The notes under the pieces are model-generated. The model saw nothing but the letters and a program-made list of their open reading frames with translations, ran no database searches and had not been told where the DNA came from. From contig NZ_CP012677.1 in assembly GCF_001294625.1 (NCBI RefSeq), forward strand, positions 2,108,001-2,172,000: a stretch of DNA of 64,000 bases. Reading direction: 5' to 3'. Within the stretch, counting starts at the first letter, position 1. Each line of letters starts with the position of its first letter. Below, in pieces: positions 55,415 to 64,000 of this stretch. The DNA is from Arthrobacter alpinus. Its GTDB lineage: Bacteria; Actinomycetota; Actinomycetes; Actinomycetales; Micrococcaceae. The position numbers and the translations under genes were made by a program.

Positions 55415-56167
55415 ATGACGATCATTACTGAGAATTCCCAACGCACCATAGCGGTTCAGGCCCGCGGTTTGCGCAAGACCTACGGCAGGGGCGAGACCGA
55501 GGTGACCGCGCTTAAGGGTGTGGACCTGAACTTCCCGGCAGGGCAGTTCACCGCCATCATGGGCCCCTCCGGGTCCGGAAAATCGACCCTGATGCATTGC
55601 CTGGCCGGGCTTGACTCGGTGACTGCCGGAACTATCCACCTCGGCGACACCGAGCTGACCGCCCTGAACGACAAGGCTCTAACACACCTGCGCCGCGACC
55701 GGATCGGCTTCGTTTTTCAGGCGTTCAATCTGGTCCCCACACTCAGCGCCGAAGCCAACATCACCTTGCCCGTGGCACTAGCCGGGGGCACCGTGGACCG
55801 GGAGTGGTTCACGTTCATCACCAAGACCCTGGGCCTGGTCGACCGGCTGGCGCACAAGCCGCACGAACTCTCCGGCGGCCAGCAGCAGCGCGTCGCCGTG
55901 GCCCGGGCCCTGCTCACCCGCCCCGACGTCATCTTTGGCGATGAGCCCACCGGCAACCTGGATTCGCGTTCCGGCGCCGAGGTGCTGGGTATGTTGCGGC
56001 GATCCTCCCGCGAAATGGGCCAGAGCATCATCATGGTCACGCACGATCCCGTCGCCGCCTCCTACGCCGACCGCGTGGTGTTGATGAACGACGGCGAACT
56101 CGTGGGCCAGCTGGAGAATCCCACGGCCGAATCGGTGCTGGCGTCACTGGCGCAGCTGGGGGCGTAA
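55415..56167 (+). CDS. ABC transporter ATP-binding protein (MacB/LolD-type)
   Basis: The 250-residue ATPase has Walker A GPSGSGKSTL, the signature LSGGQQQRVAVARALL, Walker B DVIFGDEPTGNLDSR and the switch histidine in IIMVTHDP. It belongs to the group that works with FtsX/MacB-type permeases in export or mechanotransmission. The permease gene follows after 3 bp. Confidence 0.95.
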   Translation: MTIITENSQRTIAVQARGLRKTYGRGETEVTALKGVDLNFPAGQFTAIMGPSGSGKSTLMHCLAGLDSVTAGTIHLGDTELTALNDKALTHLRRDRIGFVFQAFNLVPTLSAEANITLPVALAGGTVDREWFTFITKTLGLVDRLAHKPHELSGGQQQRVAVARALLTRPDVIFGDEPTGNLDSRSGAEVLGMLRRSSREMGQSIIMVTHDPVAASYADRVVLMNDGELVGQLENPTAESVLASLAQLGA

Positions 56168-56170
56168 GCC

Positions 56171-58651
56171 ATGTTGCAAGTCGCCCTGAGTCAACTTCGC
56201 ACGCATTCCCGGCGCTTCATCGCCATCACGCTCGCGGTGCTGCTGGCCGTCGCCTTCCTCTCCGCCACCCTCATGGTCAACGCCTCCACCAAGGCGTCGC
56301 TGAAGGCCTCCCTCGGCCAGTCCTACTCCTCCGCCGAGCTCGTCATCTCCCCCACCCAGGAGCAACCACTAACGACGACGGACGCTGCCTCCGTGGCCGC
56401 CTCACCTCTCGTCGCGGAGTCCTATGCGCAACGGACCCCGTACCTTCAAGCAGAGCTGGGCACAACCACCGTTGGCGCCACGTTCCGCAATATGCCGGCC
56501 AAACTTTCACTGGAACCGGTTGCTTTGACCTCGGGCGCGTGGCCGACCAATGACCAAGAAGTCACGATCGATACGACTGCGGCAGAACGAAATTCGCTGA
56601 CCGTGGGCAGCAAGGTCACCTTGACCGGTGCGGCCACATCCACTGAAAGCACCCCGCTCTTGACCGCCACGGTCTCGGGCATCACGGCCGCATCAGCTAA
56701 CCCCATTACCTCAGGGCTGGCCCAATTTGTGGGCACTGCTGCAGCCGTCGACAGGCTCACCTCACCGGATACCGTCTTCAACACCATCTCCGTGAACCTC
56801 AAGGATGGGGTCTCACTTGCCGACGCGAAGTTGGCACTTGCAACCGCAGTTGAGCAGCCCGTTGAAAATATCCTGACCGCTGATGAGAAGACCACCCAAA
56901 CGGTCTCCACCATGACCGGCGGCCAGGACCAGCTGACCATTGTTTTGCTGGCCTTTGCCGGAGTTGCCCTGCTGGTTTCAGCCTTGGTTGTCTCCAACAC
57001 CTTCTCCGTCCTGGTGGCACAGCGGACCCGTGAATTGGCGCTGCTGCGCTGCGTTGGTGCGAGCCGTGCACAAGTGCGCAATTCCGTGGTTCTTGAGGCG
57101 CTGATTGTAGGATTGATAGCCTCCGCGCTGGGCGTGCTCGCCGCAACCGGAGTCATGGCACTGGTTTTATCCCTGCTGAGCCATAACCCCGACTTTGCCT
57201 TCGCCACGTTGGCGGTGCCGCCGTCGGCCGTTATCGCCGGAATCCTGGTGGGCACCGTGCTCACTGTGTTGGCTGCGCTGGTGCCTGCCCGTGCGGCAAC
57301 CAAGGTAGCGCCGCTGGCTGCACTGCGCCCGGCCGACGACGTCTCCGTCCACAATCCCGGTGGAAGGGTGCGCCTCACTGTTGGAGTGCTGCTGCTTCTG
57401 GCCGGCGGGGCGGGCCTGGCATACGGCGGAGTATCGGCGAATCTGATGCTGGCATTGCCCTCCGGCGCGGCGTCCTTTGTCGGTTTCCTCATGGCTGCAA
57501 CGCTGTTCGTGCCGAAGCTGGTCTCCCTGGCCGGAACCCTGGCCGCACCCGCCGGAGTCCCCGGGAGGATGGCCGCGGCCAACGCCGTGCGCAATCCGCG
57601 CCGGACCACCGCGACGGCGTCCGCGCTGCTCATCGGCGTCACACTGGTGACCATGATGATGACCGGTGCCGCGACGGCCCGGCAGGCCTTCGACACCCAA
57701 CTCGACAGCAGCTACCCCGTGGACATCACGGCGCAGACCTATCCTGGCGAGCCTGCCATTTCCTCTGCCCGTATTGCCGCGGCGGCCGCCCTGCCCGGGG
57801 TGGCACACATTGCCACGCTTGACTTGGTGGGCACCGTGACGGCCGGGGGTACGCAGCTTCCCGCGTACGGAATTTCCGACGCCGACGCTGCCGCGCTACT
57901 GGCGAACCGAGCCAACAGGCCCACGCGCACCTCGGCAATTCTTCCCAAAGGTTCCACAGCCACCTCGGCTACCCTGGAAGCAGGCACACAGACAACCAAC
58001 CTCACGGCCACCAACGCCACGAACTACGGCATGACCGCCCTGGTCTCGCTGGATGCCTTCCCGCCGCTGGCTGCTGATGACCCGCTCCGGGAGCGGACAG
58101 TGGCGCCGTTGTGGATCTCCGTGGACCCTTCCTTGGACGCGAATGCGCTGATGGACCTGCGCACGTCGCTGGCCAGCACCTTGGGTGTTGATGAGTACCT
58201 CGTCTCCGGATCAGTCTTGGAGAAGGCAATGTTCAACCAGGTCATCGACATGCTGCTGCTGGTTGTCACCGGGCTGTTGGCAGTGGCCGTTTTCATTGCG
58301 TTGATCGGGGTGGCCAACACCTTGTCCTTGTCTGTGCTGGAGCGCACGCGCGAGAACTCGCTGCTGCGGGCCCTGGGCCTGACGCGTGGACAGCTGCGCG
58401 GCATGCTGGCCCTAGAGGCCCTGTTGATCGCCGGCGTTGCCGCTATCATCGGCTCCGTGCTGGGTACGCTCTACGGCTGGGCCGGGGCGCAATCGGCGCT
58501 GGGTACCTTTGCGGAGGTAACGGCCGTGATTCCTTGGGGCCAGATCATTGCCGTGGTGGCTGTCGCCGCCGTCGCCGGGCTGCTCGCCTCCGTGGTGCCG
58601 GCACGCCGGGCCGCCAGGCTCTCCCCCGTTGAAGGGCTCGCGATGGACTGA
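56171..58651 (+). CDS. FtsX/MacB-type ABC transporter permease
   Basis: The 826-residue protein has the duplicated FtsX-like layout: one N-terminal membrane segment, a large extracellular domain (about residues 40-250), three membrane segments with VALLVSALVVSNTFSVLVAQ, then a second copy with an extracellular region and the last three membrane segments (LLLVVTGLLAVAVFIALIGV). Each copy has the conserved R-T-R-E-L-A-L-L-R or R-T-R-E-N-S-L-L-R coupling motif. It forms a complex with the preceding ATPase. Substrate (peptide antibiotic or lipoprotein) is unknown. Confidence 0.93.
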   Translation: MLQVALSQLRTHSRRFIAITLAVLLAVAFLSATLMVNASTKASLKASLGQSYSSAELVISPTQEQPLTTTDAASVAASPLVAESYAQRTPYLQAELGTTTVGATFRNMPAKLSLEPVALTSGAWPTNDQEVTIDTTAAERNSLTVGSKVTLTGAATSTESTPLLTATVSGITAASANPITSGLAQFVGTAAAVDRLTSPDTVFNTISVNLKDGVSLADAKLALATAVEQPVENILTADEKTTQTVSTMTGGQDQLTIVLLAFAGVALLVSALVVSNTFSVLVAQRTRELALLRCVGASRAQVRNSVVLEALIVGLIASALGVLAATGVMALVLSLLSHNPDFAFATLAVPPSAVIAGILVGTVLTVLAALVPARAATKVAPLAALRPADDVSVHNPGGRVRLTVGVLLLLAGGAGLAYGGVSANLMLALPSGAASFVGFLMAATLFVPKLVSLAGTLAAPAGVPGRMAAANAVRNPRRTTATASALLIGVTLVTMMMTGAATARQAFDTQLDSSYPVDITAQTYPGEPAISSARIAAAAALPGVAHIATLDLVGTVTAGGTQLPAYGISDADAAALLANRANRPTRTSAILPKGSTATSATLEAGTQTTNLTATNATNYGMTALVSLDAFPPLAADDPLRERTVAPLWISVDPSLDANALMDLRTSLASTLGVDEYLVSGSVLEKAMFNQVIDMLLLVVTGLLAVAVFIALIGVANTLSLSVLERTRENSLLRALGLTRGQLRGMLALEALLIAGVAAIIGSVLGTLYGWAGAQSALGTFAEVTAVIPWGQIIAVVAVAAVAGLLASVVPARRAARLSPVEGLAMD

Positions 58652-58694
58652 CTTTTCGCGTTCTACCGGGATGGAGGCCGGCACCTGTTAGCAA

Positions 58695-58760
58695 AAATGA
58701 TCCCGATCCCGCTTTCTGATCCCGGAATTTCTGGATCAGAAAGCGGGATCGGGATCATTT
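58695..58760. repeat. Perfect 28-bp inverted repeat with 10-nt loop
   Basis: Arms 58695-58722 and 58733-58760 pair perfectly; the core is gatcccgatcccgctttctg. The left arm begins with aaa and the right arm ends in ttt, so it could be a bidirectional terminator for the ABC operon. The stem is unusually long for that. Its sequence is not related to the palindromes at 18.6 and 19.8 kb. Confidence 0.9.
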
Positions 58761-58920
58761 CCCATGAGGGCTCCCACGCGATTGCCCGTGGAGGACCCGA
58801 CTGAGGGCGTTCCCGGACGCAACTGTCCGCCATAGCTTCCTCCACACCCCTCCGGCGGCGCTCCGTTCTCCACAGTTGCTGCCGGGCCACTTTCGGAGCC
58901 TCCCTTCCAGTGCCACGCTG

Positions 58921-59717
58921 ATGCACATGGACAATCCACGCCTCATCCTCAGTTCCGATCTGGGCATCGCCGGCCAAGATCCTCGGACTCTGACCAAGCT
59001 CAGCCCGAAGGCACAATATGGACTGCATGCGGAGGCATTCCGCAGCCTTACGCCATCCGAGCTGGTATTCTCCTATGCCACGGCTGCGTTGTTATGGGGA
59101 CAATGGATTGTGGGAACGCCCTCTGATTTGCATGTCAGGACGGAAGTAACAACGGGCGGACAGAGTCGCAACGGCGTACGGCGATGAATCGGGGCCAGCA
59201 GTGATGGCATTCTTCGATGCGGTTGGGGACACCGACTGCCCTCAAGGAAAACCACTGAGGAAAGAGGAACTCGTTGCCGCTGCACAACGGCTGCCCAGCC
59301 ACGCCGCCAGGGCCCGAACACTTGCAGTCATCAAGTTTTCTTCTGCTAGGTCCGGTTCGGCTGGCGAGTAGCTCAGTCGGGCCAAGATGCACCAGCTTGG
59401 ATTTCCCGCTCCCGTCCTTCAGAAGAAATTCACGCTGCGAAATGGCAGCGAAGCCTTCGTGGACTTCTGGTTTAAGGAACTCAACCTGGCCGGTGCATTC
59501 GATGGCAACGGCAAATATCTGCCTGCTGACTTCGGCGGCGGCCTGTCCATGACGGATCGGCTGTGGCGGGAGAAGCAACGCGAGGACTCCATCTGGCCCC
59601 AAGGCGTTCGATTTGTTCGATGGACCTGTCAGGAAGTCAACAACCGGACCCTTCTCGAACGGCTGCTTCGGCAAGCTGGACTGCGCCAGATCACCACTTG
59701 GCGGCAAAGCAGCGCGG
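58921..59717 (+). pseudogene. Broken paralogue of the AbiEi-like/DUF559-type gene at 18.8 kb
   Basis: The first fragment (ATG at 58921 or 58927, ending in a stop at 59187) contains LVFSYATAALLWGQWIVGTP and GGQSRNGVRR, matching the same region of the intact gene. The second fragment is in another frame from about 59201, has an in-frame TAG at 59369 within SAGE*LSRAKMHQLGFPAPV, and continues to DFWFKELNLAGAFDGNGKYL and WREKQREDSIWPQGVRFVRW, ending LLERLLRQAGLR near 59690. The intact protein reads SAGESWSRAIMIQHGFPRPV and WKELKILGEFDGFEK at these places. One frameshift and one nonsense codon are clear; the end abuts metG. Confidence 0.85.
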
Positions 59718-61298
59718 CTACGCCTCTACGGGGGCCGGCTCCTCATACTTGGGGAAGATCGGCGCCGGGGCGGGTAGCACAGTACCGGGAACCAAAGGAG
59801 CCGCAATGGCAGCGAACTGGCGAACAGCGTCGTCCGGTGCAGTACCCTGGCCCAGAACAAAAAGCAGTTTCGCTGCGGCGTCGGGCATAACGGGCTGGAT
59901 CAGGATCGAGACGATGCGCAGCACCTCCATGGTCACGTACAGCACGGTTTCCATGCGGGGCACGTCGGTCTTGCGCAGCACCCAGGGGGCCTGGTCGGCA
60001 AAGTAGGCATTGGTGTCACCAAGGACGTGCCAGATCTTCTCCAGCGAGCCGTGGAAGTCCTGCCCCTGGTAGGCGTGGCGCGAGTGCTCCAGCAAGGCGC
60101 GGGCCGCGGCCAGAATCTGCTCATCCGCGGAGGTGAACGCTCCCGGCGTCGGCACAACGCCGGAGCAGTTCTTGGCCACCATGGACAGCGAACGCTGGGC
60201 CAGGTTGCCCAGGTTGTTGGCCAAATCGGAGTTCATCCGGCTCACGACCGCGTCGTGGTTGTAGGAGCCGTCGGCGCCAAAGGGGACCTCGCGCAGCAAG
60301 AAGAAGCGGACCTGATCCAGACCGTACTGGGCCACCCAGTCGGCCGGGGCCACCACATTGCCCAGGGACTTGGACATCTTGACGCCGTTGTTGTGCAGGA
60401 AGCCGTGGATCATGACGCGCTTGGGCAGTTCCAGCCCGGCGGACATGAGGAACGCGGGCCAGTAGACGGCGTGGAAGCGGGAGATGTCCTTGCCGATGAT
60501 GTGCACGTCGGCCGGCCAATACTTTTGGAACGCCTCGGATTCGGTGTCCGGGTAGCCCACAGCGGTCAGGTAGTTGGTCAGCGCGTCAACCCACACGTAC
60601 ATGACGTGTTTCTCGTTGCCGGGCACAGGAACGCCCCAGTCGAAGGTGGTGCGGCTGACCGAAAGGTCCTCCAGGCCGCCCTTGACGAAGCTGATGACCT
60701 CGTTGAAGCGGGTGCGCGGGGCCCCGAATTCGGGCTGATCGGCGTAGAGCGCCAGCAGTTTGTCCTGGTAGTTGGAGAGCCGGAAGAAGTAGCTTTCCTC
60801 CTCCGTCCAGGTCAGTAAAGTGTCGGTGACCTTGGAGTAGCGCTTGCCGTCCTCGCGCAGTTCGGTCTCATCCTCACCATAGTAGGCCTCGTCGCGGACC
60901 GAGTACCAGCCCTCGTACTTGCCCAGGTAAATATCCCCTGCCTCTTCCATCTTCTTCCAGAGGGCCGCAGAGGCGGCGTAGTGGTCGGCGTCCGTAGTGC
61001 GGATGAACCGGTCATAAGTGATGCCCAGAGCGGCGTGCGTCTCCTTGAAGATCGTGACGTTGCGGTCCACGAGCTCCTTGGGCGTGAGGCCTTCCTTTTC
61101 GGCCGTCTGCGCGATCTTCATGCCGTGCTCATCCGTGCCCGTCAGGAACATGACATCGAAGCCGTCCAGGCGCTTGAAGCGTGCCATGGCGTCGGTGGCA
61201 ATGTACTCATAGGCGTGCCCAATGTGCGGGTCACCGTTGGGGTACGTGATGGCGGTGGTCAGGTAGTAAGGCGTCTTGGCCGATTCAGAAGATGTCAC
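59718..61298 (-). CDS. metG: Methionyl-tRNA synthetase
   Basis: The class I enzyme (526 residues) shows the HIGH motif in [13 protein letters not shown] and KMSKS in [12 protein letters not shown]. It lacks the Cys4 zinc-binding knuckle and the C-terminal tRNA-binding extension, as in the short MetG form of actinobacteria. Its stop lies next to the end of the broken DUF559-type gene. Confidence 0.96.
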   Translation of the reverse strand: MTSSESAKTPYYLTTAITYPNGDPHIGHAYEYIATDAMARFKRLDGFDVMFLTGTDEHGMKIAQTAEKEGLTPKELVDRNVTIFKETHAALGITYDRFIRTTDADHYAASAALWKKMEEAGDIYLGKYEGWYSVRDEAYYGEDETELREDGKRYSKVTDTLLTWTEEESYFFRLSNYQDKLLALYADQPEFGAPRTRFNEVISFVKGGLEDLSVSRTTFDWGVPVPGNEKHVMYVWVDALTNYLTAVGYPDTESEAFQKYWPADVHIIGKDISRFHAVYWPAFLMSAGLELPKRVMIHGFLHNNGVKMSKSLGNVVAPADWVAQYGLDQVRFFLLREVPFGADGSYNHDAVVSRMNSDLANNLGNLAQRSLSMVAKNCSGVVPTPGAFTSADEQILAAARALLEHSRHAYQGQDFHGSLEKIWHVLGDTNAYFADQAPWVLRKTDVPRMETVLYVTMEVLRIVSILIQPVMPDAAAKLLFVLGQGTAPDDAVRQFAAIAAPLVPGTVLPAPAPIFPKYEEPAPVEA

Positions 61299-61342
61299 CC
61301 TACGAATTTACCGTGAACCGGGGCAAAACACCGCTTCGTAAC

Positions 61343-61401
61343 AAGAACGACGACGACGGCCCCCACATTGAGCGGGCGAAGGGGCCGTCGTCGTCGTTCT
61401 T
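61343..61401 (-). terminator. Terminator hairpin of serA
   Basis: Perfect 21-bp arms (61343-61363 and 61381-61401), built on a cgacgacga triplet run and ggccc, enclose a 17-nt loop. On the minus strand the stem ends GTTCTTGTTACG, 14 bp after the serA stop. The T-run is short. Confidence 0.7.
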
Positions 61402-61414
61402 AGCTGGGAGGGTG

Positions 61415-63010
61415 TTAGTCCTCTAGGTCCACCTCGCGGGCCATGGTGGCACCGATTTCGGTCTTGATAGCATCGAGCACGTTCTGCGGCACGGAGCTGT
61501 CGACCGTAATAAGGGACAGCGCTTGGCCGCCTTCGGTGTTACGGGCAACCTGCATGCCGGCAATGTTGACGCCGTTCTCACCCAGAAGGCGACCCAAGGT
61601 GCCGACGACGCCGGGGCGGTCGGCGTAGGAGATCACCAGGAGGTGGTCGCTCATGGGAATTTCCAGTTCGTAGCCGTTGAGGGCAACGATCTTCTGGATC
61701 TGCTTCGGGCCCGTCAGTGTGCCGGAGACGGAGATCTGTGAATCATCCGAGAGTGCGCCGCGGATCGTGAGCACGTTGCGGTAGTCAGTGGACTCGAGCG
61801 TGGTGATCAAGTTGGTCTTGATGCCGCGCTGTTCGGCCAGAACCGGCGCGTTGACGTAGGAGACCTGCTCGGAGACGACGTCCTTGAAGACACCCTTCAG
61901 GGCGGAGAGTTCCAGCGCCTTGACGTCCAGTGCGGCGATTTCGCCGGCAACCTCAACATCGATCTGGGTGACGGAGGCGTGAGTCAGTGCGGTAAAGATG
62001 CGACCCAGCTTCTCAATTAGCGGGATGCCCGGGCGGACGTCGGCAGCGATGACGCCACCGGCCACGTTGACAGCATCGGGCACAAGCTCGCCGGCCAGGG
62101 CCAGGCGGACCGACTTGGCCACGGAGACGCCGGCCTTTTCCTGGGCCTCGTCCGTGGAGGCACCCAGGTGCGGGGTGGCAATGACGTTCTCCAGGGACAG
62201 GAAGTCCACATCAGTGGCGGGTTCTTTGACGAACACGTCGATGCCGGCACCAGCAATTTCGCCCTCGCGCAGGGCAATGTTCAGGGCTGCTTCATCGATC
62301 AAGCCGCCGCGGGCAACGTTGATAACGTAAGCGCTCTTCTTCATCTTTGCGAACGCTTTCGTGCCGATCATGCCCAGGGTTTCGGGCGTGCGCGGCATGT
62401 GGATCGTGATGAAGTCCGACTGTTCCAGCAGCTCATCGAGGGTGAGCAGCTGGACACCGAGGCTGGCGGCGCGGGCCGAGGTGACATAGGGGTCGTACGC
62501 GACGATCTCCATGCCGAAGGCCTTGGCGCGTTCGGTGATCAGGGCGCCAATGCGGCCCAGACCGATGATGCCGAGTTTCTTTTCCAGCAGTTCAGTGCCG
62601 GTGTACTTGGAGCGCTTCCACTCACCGTTCTTCAGCGCGGTGCTAGCGGCCGGGATGTGCCGGGCCAGGGACAGGATGTGCCCAATGGTGAGTTCGGCGG
62701 CGGAGACAATGTTCGACGTCGGCGCGTTGACCACCATGACCCCGGCCTGTGTTGCAGCCTTGATGTCCACGTTGTCCAGCCCCACACCGGCACGTGCAAT
62801 GACCTTCAGTTTCTTGGCAGCAGCGATGGCTTCCGCGTCAACCAATGTTGCGGAGCGAACCAGGATCGCATCAACGTCCACAATAGCGGAAAGCAGCTGG
62901 GCACGGTCGGCACCGTCGGTGTGACGGATTTCAAAATCGGGGCCAAGAGCCTCGATCGTGGCGGGCGAAAGTTCCTCAGCGAGGAGTACTACGGGCTTGG
63001 TGGCGCTCAC
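61415..63010 (-). CDS. serA: D-3-phosphoglycerate dehydrogenase
   Basis: SerA makes the first step of serine synthesis. The 531-residue long form has the NAD-binding loop LGIIGLGRIGALI (about 145-157), the catalytic Arg/Glu/His region (NVARGGLIDEAAL, VIATPHLGAST), the intervening ASB domain, and a C-terminal ACT domain (LLVISYADRPGVVGTLGRLL), which in related enzymes mediates serine feedback control. ilvC is 240 bp upstream on the same strand, with its own terminator in between. Confidence 0.96.
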   Translation of the reverse strand: MSATKPVVLLAEELSPATIEALGPDFEIRHTDGADRAQLLSAIVDVDAILVRSATLVDAEAIAAAKKLKVIARAGVGLDNVDIKAATQAGVMVVNAPTSNIVSAAELTIGHILSLARHIPAASTALKNGEWKRSKYTGTELLEKKLGIIGLGRIGALITERAKAFGMEIVAYDPYVTSARAASLGVQLLTLDELLEQSDFITIHMPRTPETLGMIGTKAFAKMKKSAYVINVARGGLIDEAALNIALREGEIAGAGIDVFVKEPATDVDFLSLENVIATPHLGASTDEAQEKAGVSVAKSVRLALAGELVPDAVNVAGGVIAADVRPGIPLIEKLGRIFTALTHASVTQIDVEVAGEIAALDVKALELSALKGVFKDVVSEQVSYVNAPVLAEQRGIKTNLITTLESTDYRNVLTIRGALSDDSQISVSGTLTGPKQIQKIVALNGYELEIPMSDHLLVISYADRPGVVGTLGRLLGENGVNIAGMQVARNTEGGQALSLITVDSSVPQNVLDAIKTEIGATMAREVDLED

Positions 63011-63086
63011 CTGGTGACCTCTTTAGCTTTCATTTATGTTCTGGTGGGGATTTTGGTGAATGGTTCTTGCGGCGCCCTTGCGACGA

Positions 63087-63121
63087 CAAAAGCCGGTCTC
63101 CAGTTTATGGGAGACCGGCTT
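63087..63121 (-). terminator. Rho-independent terminator of ilvC
   Basis: Perfect 12-bp arms (63090-63101 and 63110-63121) enclose an 8-nt loop; on the minus strand the stem ends CCGGCTTTTGTCG. It lies 130 bp after the ilvC stop and separates ilvC from serA. Confidence 0.88.
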
Positions 63122-63250
63122 CGGTGCCGTAACAATCCGAGACGACGGCGACGCAAGCGACGCACGTCACACAACGGAGAAACGTTGGTCCCACGCTTGC
63201 CAGCGTCCCGAAAAAACCGCGTCGACGATTTCCCGGGACGGCAAGTACTG

Positions 63251-64000
<750 letters not shown>

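Noticed and set aside
54986-55639. 217-codon minus-strand frame as a full gene
   Set aside because: Only the part from 55267 downward resembles a GNAT protein; the upstream part is antisense to the ABC ATPase gene. I reduced it to a remnant.

Overview
The window looks like chromosomal DNA of a high-GC Gram-positive actinobacterium, most likely an Arthrobacter-like member of the Micrococcaceae. The reasons are frequent GTG/TTG starts, the order murA-plsC-gpsA-ddl next to leuCD with a divergent NdgR-type IclR regulator, small actinobacterial families (DUF2630, DUF3515), and a complete C50-carotenoid (decaprenoxanthin-type) operon. The assignment is inference from gene content; there is no rRNA gene in the window. 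Both ends cut genes: a spermidine-synthase-like gene on the left and ilvC on the right.

Layout. 1-9 kb: end of an aminopropyltransferase-like gene, a flotillin/SPFH protein overlapping a small NfeD-like protein, and a coupled thiL-DAK2-recG-rsmD operon; then DUF2630 and GNAT genes. 9-13.7 kb: an isolated urocanate hydratase, an LCP cell-wall ligase, a DUF3515 lipoprotein and a methyltransferase. 13.9-18.3 kb: murA-plsC-gpsA-ddl (peptidoglycan and phospholipid precursors). 18.5-19.8 kb: a winged-helix/nuclease-like gene flanked by near-identical large palindromes. 19.9-23 kb: leuCD and divergent ndgR. 23-27 kb: DUF1697 and two overlapping membrane GTPases. 27-29.7 kb: tRNA-Glu, tRNA-Gln, a HAD phosphatase and gltX.

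30-38.6 kb: a 723-residue membrane-tethered LxxG-repeat protein, an FAH-family hydrolase, a formate/nitrite-type transporter, MscS, a DUF4282 protein, ilvE and leuB. 38.6-46 kb: one minus-strand operon marR-crtE-crtB-crtI-crtYe-crtYf-crtEb-phr, which couples pigment synthesis to DNA photorepair. 46-47.5 kb: a clearly decayed SDR-DUF2867 gene. 47.6-58.7 kb: a histidine kinase/response regulator pair, a sugar-type ABC importer without an ATPase, grouped with a class V aminotransferase and an FCD-type GntR regulator, a GNAT remnant, and a MacB/FtsX-like ABC system. 58.7-64 kb: a 28-bp perfect hairpin, a broken paralogue of the 18.8-kb gene, metG, serA and ilvC.

Most of the window is ordinary housekeeping DNA; branched-chain amino-acid synthesis (leuCD, leuB, ilvE, ilvC) recurs. 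The least explained parts are the palindrome-gene-palindrome unit at 18.5-19.8 kb with its decayed relative at 58.9-59.7 kb, the two-ended LxxG-repeat protein at 30-32 kb, and the importer/aminotransferase block that separates a two-component system from an ABC system. No insertion sequence, prophage or CRISPR array was seen.
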